From Hofstenia miamia (taxonomy: Eukaryota; Xenacoelomorpha; Acoela), in NCBI GenBank assembly GCA_004352715.1, contig SCFE01000028.1, positions 1,006,788-1,070,787 on the forward strand: a stretch of 64,000 nucleotides of DNA, given 5' to 3'. Positions within the stretch are counted from its first letter, which is position 1. Each line of letters opens with the position of its first letter. The notes below the pieces were generated by a model that saw nothing but the letters and a program-made list of their open reading frames with translations, was not told the origin of the DNA and ran no database searches. Of the stretch, positions 35,746-45,931 are shown in pieces. The position numbers were made by a program, and so were the translations under genes.

Positions 35746-36745
35746 NNNNNNNNNNNNNNNNNNNNNNNNNNNNNNNNNNNNNNNNNNNNNNNNNNNNNNN
35801 NNNNNNNNNNNNNNNNNNNNNNNNNNNNNNNNNNNNNNNNNNNNNNNNNNNNNNNNNNNNNNNNNNNNNNNNNNNNNNNNNNNNNNNNNNNNNNNNNNNN
35901 NNNNNNNNNNNNNNNNNNNNNNNNNNNNNNNNNNNNNNNNNNNNNNNNNNNNNNNNNNNNNNNNNNNNNNNNNNNNNNNNNNNNNNNNNNNNNNNNNNNN
36001 NNNNNNNNNNNNNNNNNNNNNNNNNNNNNNNNNNNNNNNNNNNNNNNNNNNNNNNNNNNNNNNNNNNNNNNNNNNNNNNNNNNNNNNNNNNNNNNNNNNN
36101 NNNNNNNNNNNNNNNNNNNNNNNNNNNNNNNNNNNNNNNNNNNNNNNNNNNNNNNNNNNNNNNNNNNNNNNNNNNNNNNNNNNNNNNNNNNNNNNNNNNN
36201 NNNNNNNNNNNNNNNNNNNNNNNNNNNNNNNNNNNNNNNNNNNNNNNNNNNNNNNNNNNNNNNNNNNNNNNNNNNNNNNNNNNNNNNNNNNNNNNNNNNN
36301 NNNNNNNNNNNNNNNNNNNNNNNNNNNNNNNNNNNNNNNNNNNNNNNNNNNNNNNNNNNNNNNNNNNNNNNNNNNNNNNNNNNNNNNNNNNNNNNNNNNN
36401 NNNNNNNNNNNNNNNNNNNNNNNNNNNNNNNNNNNNNNNNNNNNNNNNNNNNNNNNNNNNNNNNNNNNNNNNNNNNNNNNNNNNNNNNNNNNNNNNNNNN
36501 NNNNNNNNNNNNNNNNNNNNNNNNNNNNNNNNNNNNNNNNNNNNNNNNNNNNNNNNNNNNNNNNNNNNNNNNNNNNNNNNNNNNNNNNNNNNNNNNNNNN
36601 NNNNNNNNNNNNNNNNNNNNNNNNNNNNNNNNNNNNNNNNNNNNNNNNNNNNNNNNNNNNNNNNNNNNNNNNNNNNNNNNNNNNNNNNNNNNNNNNNNNN
36701 NNNNNNNNNNNNNNNNNNNNNNNNNNNNNNNNNNNNNNNNNNNNN
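35746..36745. other. Assembly gap (1000 N)
   Basis: One thousand N. The sequence to the right starts inside a retroelement integrase, so the missing part should contain the rest of that gene or the 5' boundary of the element. Confidence 0.99.
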
Positions 36746-37346
36746 AAAAACCAGACAATGAATACATAAGGAAAATTGGAAACCAAATAACAGGAATTCA
36801 TGAAGCAATGTGTCATAATACTAAAAGATCTGTGATAAGACAGGAATGAAATTTTAACAAGAAAATCTACAGGAAACCACATAGGGTGATAAGGTTTACA
36901 CATACACATTACTGAGAACAAAAGACATAAACCAGGTAAGAAAATTAAAAACACAATGGAAAATGCCATTCATTATTACACAAACATTACCAAATAATAA
37001 TTATAAACTTAATGATGGTATGACTTTACACTTTCAAAATTTAAAACAGGCAAAAAAAGACATAGAGCAAGTAACATTAGATAAAAATACACAATTTAAA
37101 TTAATTGAAAACAACGACAATATGTACAACAAGATTGATGAACTTGACAGTGTGGCAGAGGAAGAATTTCAGGAAGAATATAGTCAGCAAAATGAAGTAG
37201 ATGAAGTTGAGAAAAGAGTTATGCCACAGAGGGCAGTAAAAAATACAAATAAATATGACCCTGAAATATGGGATATAAATTTAGTAACTCCATTTAGATT
37301 AGATAATGAAGATAATCCAACAGGAGTACCAGTTGATCACCAATGA
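36746..37346 (+). pseudogene. Ty3-like integrase C-terminal region, copy 1
   Basis: Two frames are joined by a shift near 36880. The first has NKKIYRKPH and the second continues to PFIITQTLPNNNYKLNDG, the GPF/Y-like module that follows the catalytic core. The acidic tail 37021-37346 (NKIDELDSVAEEEFQEEY and following) is nearly identical to the reverse complement of 43500-43860. It therefore marks the start of the left arm of a large inverted repeat. The catalytic core itself is in the gap. Confidence 0.8.
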
Positions 37347-37940
37347 AGAGCAGAAGAGTGTGAAGGAGAACCTCAAAATCTGATTGTCAATTAACTCAAC
37401 TCGAAGAAATAGGGAATCTTTACATTAAATGTAGTATGAATCAAACATCAGAACATTTGAAAAACATTGTTGATGTATGGAAAGAGATGAAGGCTGAAAA
37501 ACCAATACATTAAGAATGGCCAATGATCAATATAAAATTGCTGATTAAAACATATCACAAATCAGTGGAAGCAGCATTATTCAAGATAAGAAGGGCATAT
37601 TGTAGAATCATGCCAACTCGCCGTGATGGCCGTATTTAGAGAAAACTGTTACTTTTCTTAGGTTAAACATAACGCGAGGTTGACAATTTTCCAATTTCTC
37701 TCCTCTACTATAAATGCGTGGTTCATTAACATATTTAATATACCAGAGCCTTTGTAGCTACTTAGCTAACCAAACTTATTTAGATCAAGCAGAGAGATTA
37801 GAGAACAGGATCGACGCTCAAATAGAAGCGGCGCACTCTCAGGAACACAATTGCCAGCTGTATCTTACCAATGTGACTGCCAACGTAGTAAAGAGAACAA
37901 TAATAGAATGGTGATGTGCATAGTGAACTCAGTGTAACAG
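37347..37940 (+). other. Retroelement tail and probable foreign insertion
   Basis: At 37350-37395 an SDCQL repeat of the Pol tail is still visible, matching the repeated SDCQLKGMT units of copy 2. The two copies then diverge. From TGTAGAATCATGCCAACTCG at 37602 the sequence looks LTR-like (a CTATAAATGCG box near 37708), but no partner is visible. A 66-codon frame at 37714-37914 lies in it; I do not assign it. Confidence 0.35.
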
Positions 37941-38940
37941 NNNNNNNNNNNNNNNNNNNNNNNNNNNNNNNNNNNNNNNNNNNNNNNNNNNNNNNNNNNN
38001 NNNNNNNNNNNNNNNNNNNNNNNNNNNNNNNNNNNNNNNNNNNNNNNNNNNNNNNNNNNNNNNNNNNNNNNNNNNNNNNNNNNNNNNNNNNNNNNNNNNN
38101 NNNNNNNNNNNNNNNNNNNNNNNNNNNNNNNNNNNNNNNNNNNNNNNNNNNNNNNNNNNNNNNNNNNNNNNNNNNNNNNNNNNNNNNNNNNNNNNNNNNN
38201 NNNNNNNNNNNNNNNNNNNNNNNNNNNNNNNNNNNNNNNNNNNNNNNNNNNNNNNNNNNNNNNNNNNNNNNNNNNNNNNNNNNNNNNNNNNNNNNNNNNN
38301 NNNNNNNNNNNNNNNNNNNNNNNNNNNNNNNNNNNNNNNNNNNNNNNNNNNNNNNNNNNNNNNNNNNNNNNNNNNNNNNNNNNNNNNNNNNNNNNNNNNN
38401 NNNNNNNNNNNNNNNNNNNNNNNNNNNNNNNNNNNNNNNNNNNNNNNNNNNNNNNNNNNNNNNNNNNNNNNNNNNNNNNNNNNNNNNNNNNNNNNNNNNN
38501 NNNNNNNNNNNNNNNNNNNNNNNNNNNNNNNNNNNNNNNNNNNNNNNNNNNNNNNNNNNNNNNNNNNNNNNNNNNNNNNNNNNNNNNNNNNNNNNNNNNN
38601 NNNNNNNNNNNNNNNNNNNNNNNNNNNNNNNNNNNNNNNNNNNNNNNNNNNNNNNNNNNNNNNNNNNNNNNNNNNNNNNNNNNNNNNNNNNNNNNNNNNN
38701 NNNNNNNNNNNNNNNNNNNNNNNNNNNNNNNNNNNNNNNNNNNNNNNNNNNNNNNNNNNNNNNNNNNNNNNNNNNNNNNNNNNNNNNNNNNNNNNNNNNN
38801 NNNNNNNNNNNNNNNNNNNNNNNNNNNNNNNNNNNNNNNNNNNNNNNNNNNNNNNNNNNNNNNNNNNNNNNNNNNNNNNNNNNNNNNNNNNNNNNNNNNN
38901 NNNNNNNNNNNNNNNNNNNNNNNNNNNNNNNNNNNNNNNN
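37941..38940. other. Assembly gap (1000 N)
   Basis: One thousand N inside the post-integrase region of retroelement copy 1. It hides most of ORF-a. Confidence 0.99.
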
Positions 38941-39115
38941 GGGCAGACCAAGTATAGTAGAATTTGCCAACAAAACAGGCATATGCCCAGCAGAGATTGA
39001 TATACTGAATGATGAAACCAAAAAGTACATGTGGGGAGCAATGTCAAACATGAAATTAAAAGCTATAAAACAACAGCCATGGATGACAACAAGAAAAATA
39101 ATTCAGAAGAGATAA
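38941..39115 (+). CDS. Post-integrase ORF-a, C-terminal part, copy 1
   Basis: Open from the gap to TAA 39113. It contains GRPSIVEFANKTGICP and KYMWGAMSN; the latter motif is shared with the older element at 4468-4485. The reverse complement of 42640-42780 encodes the same protein segment. Function is unknown. The following ORF starts before this one ends, in the -1 frame. Confidence 0.6.
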
Positions 39116-39546
39116 CCAGAGAAGAAGTACAAAATAACATTAACACGTTTTATGATGAAGCATCAGTATTGAAGTTGCTGAGATCTACATATGAATTCTT
39201 TTATCCACATACAACTATACACCCTGATTTGGCAAACACAAGTAGAGTGGATGTAATAATGACATTAATGATAGCTATCAAAGGACTAAAACTCTATGAA
39301 AAATACTATGAAGAGTTCAATGAAAAACTGAATGAGTTACGCAGCATGTGCATGAACTCAAATAAATTAAACAACCCATTGTTTCTGAGAAATAAAAAGA
39401 TTATTACCACAGAAAAAGATGTTGTGTTAAAACTAACTAGAGAAGAGAAATACAAAAACACTGATTGGGAGCATCAAGAAGTGAACACTATCATAAAGAG
39501 GGCAGTGGAAATGGTTCATGGTAAAAGAGTGGTCATTCTTAATTAG
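39079..39546 (+). CDS. Post-integrase ORF-b, copy 1
   Basis: ATG 39079 overlaps the end of ORF-a by 37 bases in the -1 frame, and the frame runs 155 codons to TAG 39544. It is hydrophilic and Lys/Glu/Asn-rich with no membrane segment. YEFFYPHTTIHPDLANTSR and LMIAIKGLKLYEKYYEEFNE match the block at about 5790-5940 in the old element. The ending KRAVEMVHGKRVVILN is conserved on the minus strand at 42420-42470. The polypurine tract and LTR follow within 18 bases, so this is the last gene of the element. An earlier in-frame GTG at 39031 exists, but ATG 39079 is the more likely start. Function unknown; gag-like or accessory roles are equally possible. Confidence 0.6.
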   Translation: MDDNKKNNSEEITREEVQNNINTFYDEASVLKLLRSTYEFFYPHTTIHPDLANTSRVDVIMTLMIAIKGLKLYEKYYEEFNEKLNELRSMCMNSNKLNNPLFLRNKKIITTEKDVVLKLTREEKYKNTDWEHQEVNTIIKRAVEMVHGKRVVILN

Positions 39547-39550
39547 CTAT

Positions 39551-39563
39551 GCTGGAAGAAGAG
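39551..39563 (+). promoter_or_regulatory. Polypurine tract next to 3' LTR
   Basis: GCTGGAAGAAGAG directly precedes the TGTAACATAATC start of the LTR. The opposite copy has GCTGGAGGGGGAG in the same place (42382-42394 on the minus strand). A purine run at this point primes plus-strand synthesis in LTR retroelements and fixes the LTR boundary. Confidence 0.7.
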
Positions 39564-41113
39564 TGTAACATAATCTCATGTGTGGTCAAGTTAAGAAAAG
39601 AAAAGGAAAGAACTAAGACTCAAGTAATATAACAATTAATTGTTCACACATGATTATTATTAATTAGATTATTTGTAAAATTTTAATAAGCAATATTTTG
39701 ATATTAATTTGCTTGGCAGTACTTTTGACAAATGGTAAAAGAACAAAATGCAAAAGCTAATTAAAGCTGACGTGAGTAAATGGCAGACAAAGAAAAAGAG
39801 GGAAAACAGTAAATTGTCAACAATTTTGATTAAACAGGTACTTGCCAAGTGTTTGATTGTTTGCTATTACTAAGTATAAAAGTAGTGCAATTTATAAATT
39901 TGGTGATGAATGAAATTCACTGGATTTATTTCTTTATTTTGTCAGGTTTATTTATTTATTTAAATGGAAAGCTAAATGTTCAAGCACTAGAGTAATCCTG
40001 ATGGTGGTCCCTAACTACATTAAAAGGAAGTCTGGAACAGCAAGCACATACAGCCTTTTAAAAGTGTGGTGCAGCTGGTAGTCATTGTTTACTACATGTG
40101 CTTATAGGTTAAGTGTAAGGATAGGGATTTATACCCAGATAACAATTTCGGTTGTTTTTACGTTGTTTATGGTTGTTTCATACTTTTGGTTGTTGCAGCA
40201 ACCATTAACATCATAATAACAACCATTAAAAATAACTTGAGCACCTTAAAATTTGATAATTTAAGATTCAAGAAGATGCTTGCAAATAGAACTCACTTAA
40301 CCTTTTTATTACTAGATCATTTTTATATAAAGAATTGCAAAAAGCTTTTTTGAAATATTAAATTTGTGAAAAATTATAATATACTTGGTAAGCGAATTTT
40401 CAAAATAATTTATTCATGAATATTTGGACACCTTCAAATTATCTGTCAGATAAAAAAGTTACATTTGGGCAGAAGAGATTCTTTACGATTTAAAAAAGTA
40501 TTATTTCAAAATTATGCTTAGCTTTAAAAGTTTAAATTTTTGTTAAATTTGGCAGATTTTTATGCTTATTGTTATCATTTAAAATCAAGACATTCATTCA
40601 AAATTTCAACAAATATTGTATTTAATGTATTTATTGTATTACTGTTCTGCCCTTTGTTGGGCTTGTGTTAGTTTAAACAGCAATGTTTGAACTTATTATC
40701 AATATAAATTTGATGTATTGCATATAAAAGTAATGCTAGAACAATCATGGGCAACATAAAATAATGTTACAACCTAAAAATAGTGCTTTTTATTCAGAAA
40801 AAACAACCTAATGTGACGTTTTTGGAACAATGTTGTTTAGACCAGTCAAAAGGGTACCATTTCAATGTTAAAACAACCATTAAAAAACAATGTTGTTTAG
40901 ACCAAAATTTGTTATCTGGGTATTTGGCATAGCTTTCCTATCATTCATTATTCACAAGTTAGTGTTATTATTATTACTAGATCAACCCTCATTAGAAAAG
41001 TAATGTTTTATCTATATCAGTCTTCTTGGTCAATCAATCAATTGCCTGTTAGTAAATTAGGCAACTCTTGAACAACTTATGAATTAGTTGAAATAGTTTT
41101 ACTGCTGACTGCA
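39564..41113 (+). mobile_element. 3' LTR of Ty3-like element, copy 1 (with insert)
   Basis: It starts TGTAACATAATC and ends near CTGCTGACTGCA. It is homologous throughout to the minus-strand LTR at 41630-42381. Without the 792-bp insertion at 40131-40922 it is about 757 bases, close to the other copy's 752. A TATAAAAGTAGTGCAA promoter-like box lies at about 39876. No 5' LTR of the same copy is in the window. Confidence 0.75.
40131..40922. mobile_element. Non-autonomous TIR element inserted in LTR
   Basis: It is absent from the sister LTR, which gives a filled/empty site comparison. The left end reads ATACCCAGATAACAATTT; the right end, reversed, reads ATACCCAGATAACAAATTTT. Subterminal direct copies of ACAATGTTGTTTAGACCA lie near 40830 and 40888, and AACAACCATTA recurs at about 40196, 40221 and 40872. 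No transposase ORF. The flanking duplication is at most a few AT bases, so the superfamily is unclear. Confidence 0.8.
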
Positions 41114-41629
41114 TTAGTTGTTCACATGTATCAAGGGCAAGCATGCATAGTTATATCTTTAGGGTTATTATATGTAGGGACCTATAACAAGCTAAGGCAC
41201 CACAGTTGCCTCACTATTCTATATTTTAACCACAACAATAACAAGAACAACCAATGCATTAAATTATTAAGTTTACACACACACACATGTTCTCTGAGAC
41301 AATGTTCCATGCAGTGAGTCAACCATTGGTAATTCCTTCAAGGTCTGAGTAAAGCTGGATTCATCCACCAATACAAAGTCTGCTCTTGTGCAGTGCTTCA
41401 AGTCAGGTTTTGACCCTGTATACCATCTCTTGCTCTCATTCTAGAATAACCATTGTTAGTTAAGTCATTAAGTGTAGCTAATGATGCATAGTAATTCAGT
41501 TAATACAGCAACAACAATATAGAAAGAGAGAGTTTTTAGAGTCTGTCACGCATTAACTACTGTAACAAAATAGGAATATGGTTAAGCAATCCTAAACTAA
41601 GTTGGAATTAGTGTTGGCAAGATTCTACA
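41114..41629. other. Spacer between the two opposed LTRs
   Basis: About 515 bases lying between the inward 3' ends of the two LTRs. It includes (CA)n at 41275-41287. No gene was recognised. On the minus strand it starts TGTAGAATCTTGCCAAC, resembling TGTAGAATCATGCCAACTCG at 37602. Confidence 0.4.
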
Positions 41630-42381
41630 GCAGTCAGCAATAAAACTAATTTCTAAGTCAATCAAGAATGGTCTAATTTACTAACAGGCAATTGATTGAT
41701 TAACCAAGAAAACTGATCTAGATAAAACATTGCTTTTCTAACAAGGGTTGATCCAATAATAATAATAACACTAACTTGTGAATAACAAATGATAGGAAAG
41801 CTATAATAAATAAAAATCCCTATCCTTACACCTAACCTATAAGCACATCAAGTAAACAATGACTACCAGCTGCACCACACTTTTGAAAGGCTATTGTGTG
41901 CAGGCCATTCCAGACTTCCTTTAAATGTAGTTGGGGACCACTGTCAGGATTACTCTAGAGCTTGACCATTTAGCTTTCCATTTAATTAATAAATAAACCT
42001 GACAAGATAAAGAAGTAAATCCAATGAATTTCATTCATCACCAAATAGATAAATTGCATTATTTTTATACTGAATAATAGTAAACACTCAAACACTCAGC
42101 AAGTACCTGTCTAATCAATGTTGTTGACAATTTGCTGATTTCCTGGCTTTACTTTTCTTTGTCTGCCATCAGTTACACATGTCAGCATTAATTAGTGTTC
42201 ACGTTTCAGTCTTTTGATATTTGTCAAAAGTACTGCCAAGCAAATTAATATCAAATACTGCTTATAATATTTTTACAAATAATCAAACTAATAATAATCA
42301 TGTGTGTACAATAAATTCTTGTAATACTTGAGTCTTAGTTCTTTCCATTAACTTGACCACACATGATATGATTATGTTACA
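41630..42381 (-). mobile_element. 3' LTR of Ty3-like element, copy 2
   Basis: A 752-bp LTR on the minus strand, starting TGTAACATAATC at 42381, preceded by the GGAGGGGGAG purine tract and ending near GCTGACTGC at 41630. It lacks the MITE found in copy 1. Its orientation is opposite to copy 1, so the two 3' LTRs face each other. Confidence 0.75.
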
Positions 42382-43803
42382 CTCCCCCTCCAGCATAGCT
42401 AATTAAGAATAGCCATTCATTCTCCATAAATAATTTCTGCTGCTCTTTTTATGATATTGCTCACTTCTTGCATTTCCCAATTTGTGTTTTTATATTGCTC
42501 GTCTTTTGTCAGTTTTAGTACAACATCTTTTTCCCTGCTACCATCTTTTTACTTGATTTTTCATATCACTTCTACTGTGTCAGCTCACTCATTTCTTATC
42601 AGGTTTCTTGTAGTCATCCATGGCTGCTACTTTAGTGCTCTGAGTTTAGTGTTCAATGTTGCTTCCCACATATATTTTCAGGTCTCGTCATTTATTATGT
42701 CAATCTTTGCTGGGCATATGCCTGTTTTATTGCAAGTTCTATGATGCTTGGTCTGCTAAAAATATGCAGTTGTATGAGCTTCTTAGTTTCTGGTGACAGA
42801 TTATCATACAAGTTGTAACAACTTCTTCTGTTTGCAATAAAATAGGGATGCATCTTGTCTTTCTCTATTTTTGTCATCCTACATTCTCTCTCATCCATGG
42901 TAGATGACACAGTTGTTGTTGACATCTGCCTATGTGAAAAAGGTTGTGAACTTTGCCTGGCATTTGAGAATGAGCTTGTAGATTACTGTTTGGAAATATT
43001 CATTTCAGAGTCTTTGCTTATGTAATGTATATCTGGGTCCTTTAATTCACTGCAGACCTTGGTACCTGCTTTTGCTTTAGTTGCAGATGAGGAATGATTG
43101 GCATAGCTTGGTACTCTTTGTCCTTTAGTTAGCATCAAGGTTTGCTGGACAAGGTGGATTGTTCCATTGATGAATGCAATTTTTCTTCCAACCTCACGCC
43201 CTTTAATTGATGCTTGGTATCATGACGTTGGTCCTCTCTTCTCTGCCTGCCATTTAGTTGACATTTGGTTGAGGGTGATGTTTCTGACTTTGTCTCCATT
43301 GTCATACCCATTAAGTGGTCATTGGATTGCAGAGACCTCCTTCTCACTCATTGTCATTTGTTAGTAAGTGTTAGATTCTCCATTGTCATGCCCTTCAATT
43401 GACAATCAGATTGTGGAGACCTAGTATTTCCAGTGCTACTGCTAGTCTTTTCTCCCCTTGTCATGCCCTTTAATTGACAATCAGATTTTGGGGTTCTCCT
43501 TCACACTCTTCTGCTCTTCATCAGTGGTCAACTGGTACTCCTGTTGGATTATCTTCATTATCTAATCTAAATGGAGTTACTAAATTTATATCTCATATTT
43601 CAGGGTCATATTTATTTTTATTTTTTACTGCCCTCTGGGGCATAACTCTTTTCTCAACTTCATCTACTTCATTTTGCTGACTATATTCTTCCTGAAATTC
43701 TTCCTCTGCCACACTGTCAAGTTCATCAATCTTGTTGTACATATTGTCGTTGTTTTCAATTAATTTAAATTGTGTATTTTTATCTAATGTTACTTGCTCT
43801 ATG
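42382..43803 (-). pseudogene. Pol tail and post-integrase ORFs, copy 2
   Basis: On the minus strand the acidic Pol tail is followed by a repeat-rich tail, 43540-43135. Units of the form RSPQSDCQLKGMTMEN recur about four times with decay, at ~40-100 base spacing in DNA. ORF-a then begins at 42925 with ATG and Thr-rich residues, EKDKMHPYFIANRRSCY and NLSPETKKLI. It jumps to RPSIIELAI and runs out of frame, which implies an internal deletion relative to copy 1. ORF-b is reduced to a short N-terminal piece and the conserved C-terminal end (42540-42420). Broken overall, but the layout pol, ORF-a, ORF-b, purine tract, LTR is clear. Confidence 0.7.
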
Positions 43804-44470
43804 TCATTTGTTGCCTGTTTTAAATTTTGAAATTGCCATGGTGGAATGTCCTGAAGTATTGTAAAAATACTCTACCATTTCTCTCACTTCTCTCCAATCT
43901 CTTCTGCCAACTCTTGATGTTAAAACTCTTATCAACTTAATCATCGTCCTGTTTAACCTTTCCACTGCTCCATTTGCCTGTGGGTGATATGCAGTTGTTT
44001 TCTCTGTTATTATTTCCATCAATTTTGTCATGTCTTCAAACAGATTACTTTCAAATTGCACACTTCTGTCTGATGTTATTATCTCCATGGGTCCAAATTT
44101 TAATATCCATTCTTTCATTATTTTTTCCACCACTGTTTTAGCTTTTGTCAAATCTAATGGGATCATCTTTTCATATTTAGTGAAATTATATATGATGACT
44201 AAAATATACTGATACCCCTCATCATCTTGTGATAGCTTCTTCAAATCAACATGCACTATTTGGTTTGGTGCTGTAGCTATAATTTTTTCCAGTGGTGCCA
44301 TTTGTCTCAGAAAATGACTCTTGTTATTTATCAAACATGTTGTACATTTGTTGATCGCATCCTCTACTGTTTTTCATATTGCTTTTGTTATAAATCTGGA
44401 ATTAAATGTTTGCTCTGTCTGAATTATGCCAATATGTTCATTTTCATGGATTTTTCTTACTAGTTCTCTC
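43804..44470 (-). pseudogene. Ty3-like integrase, copy 2
   Basis: The zinc-binding HHCC part at 44470-44335 is in a broken frame (HENEHIG, later C-x2-C). The catalytic core follows in one open frame, 44334-43804, with HVDLKKLSQDDEGYQYILV (first Asp), ITSDRSVQFES (second Asp) and AYHPQANGAVERLNRT (Glu). All three catalytic acids are present. It joins target DNA with retroelement cDNA in the nucleus. It aligns with the much older integrase at 396-1270, and the shared QLS/KLS-DDEG stretch supports one family. Confidence 0.85.
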
Positions 44471-44493
44471 TTGTAGTATTCTGGAATTGCTAT

Positions 44494-45324
44494 TCATAGT
44501 GTCTTGCCTTCTACATATAATAGTCTGTTTGTATTTGTTTTCCACTTATACCTGTGGAAATAGCTGCTTGCTTCTTTTCCTACCTTCTTGTGTTTGTCTT
44601 TTAACTTGCCTTTTATCTCCATCAATATTACATCCGTGTTCTGTTTTTTGACAATTTCATTTTCTACTATTTCCTTCTTGATTATAATCAGCATTATGGC
44701 TTGTCCCTTTTTATCAGCGTTAATGTCTGGCAGTTTTTGGTACTCACTGTGTGGTATAAAATCAAATTTTTTCTTCTCTCCTTCCATTTTTTATACATCC
44801 CTTTGGTATTCTGTCAGCAATGTTCAAAAGTCAGCATTCTTAGGTATTGTTCCTTTCCTATGTTGTATTGTGAATTTAAACTCATTTAGGTACTCTATCC
44901 ATCATGATACTATCAATGATTTATCTCCTGAAAATTTTTTCAACCAAGCTAACCCACTGTTGTTGGTTCTTACTTTGAAATTTTGTCCAATTAAGAAGTA
45001 CCTAAATTTATTTATGCTTTCTAACAATGCTAGCATTTCCAATTTAGTGGAACCATAATTTTTTTCAGTTGGCTTTAGCCTTCTGCTGAAGAACTGTATA
45101 GGGAACTCTTTGCCCTCTTTAATCTGCCCTAGGCATGCCTCTATTGCCACATTGCTCTCGTCACAATCTAGAATGAATTCTTTTTCATAGTCTGGTGTAT
45201 TCAATGATGGCATTTTAGCAAATTCATTCTTTATGTTATCTAATTGTTCTTGTTCCTTCCAAGTCCATTTGAATGGTTTTGATTTCTTTAATAGTACTGT
45301 TATTCTATTTGTTTTCTGGGCCAC
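44494..45324 (-). pseudogene. Ty3-like RNase H and linker, copy 2
   Basis: 45324-44902 encodes the connection and RNase H start. FKWTWKEQEQLDNIKNEF is followed by EFILDCDESNVAIEACLGQ (first catalytic acid region), FFSRRLKPTEKNYGSTKLEMLA (catalytic Glu) and FKVRTNNSGLAWL, where the usual TDH is altered to TNN. A frame change follows. 44787-44494 covers the linker up to the integrase zinc finger (YKWKTNTNRLLYVEG). The TNN change and the frameshifts argue against activity. Confidence 0.8.
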
Positions 45325-45915
45325 ATTTGGTATGAATGATCCATAATAATTATTCTTTGGACACTTATTTTTGTTTTTGGACTTTTTATATTTTGAATCA
45401 TTTCTTTCACATTGTTTTTCATCTTTATTTTTCCTACTTGTATCTGCCTTCCCAGGAATACGACTTTGGTTTTTAAAATTTCACATTTGTTTCCATTTAC
45501 CCAGAGTCCAGCATTATATAAAATTGTTAGTGTTCTGTCCAACTTTTCAATATGTTTCTGTATCATATTGCTTGCTATCAAGATATCGTCTATGTAAGCA
45601 CACACTCCTTCTTCTAGTTTCTTATTCTCTTGTCTCAATACTTTGGTTATGTATCTTTGGAATGTCGCTAGTGCATTACACAATCTGAATGCAATGTACA
45701 TCCACTCAAACAATTCATACAGTGTTATAAATGCCGTTTTCTCGATATCTTTCAGCTCCATTGATACATGCCAATAGGCGTCACACAGATCAATGCATGT
45801 GAAACGTCTGTTCTTTGTTGCCTCATATATCATGTCATCTATTCTCAGCAGTGGGTATGCATCCTTTTTTGTCACAACATTAGGTTTGTGAAAGTTTATT
45901 AGTGTAAAATACTTA
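45300..45915 (-). pseudogene. Ty3-like reverse transcriptase, 5'-truncated, copy 2
   Basis: It starts abruptly at FHKPNVVTKKDAYPLLRIDD and continues through FTCIDLCDAYWHVSM (first catalytic Asp), EKTAFITLYELFEWMYIAF, NALATFQRYI and VCAYIDDILIAS (YIDD at about 45585-45596). It ends at a frame change near 45300. All preceding retroelement parts (fingers, protease, gag) are missing. The sequence immediately upstream belongs to a different gene, a DNA polymerase, so the element is truncated at a sharp junction near 45915-45930. Confidence 0.85.
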
Positions 45916-45931
45916 AATATTAGAATCAAAT

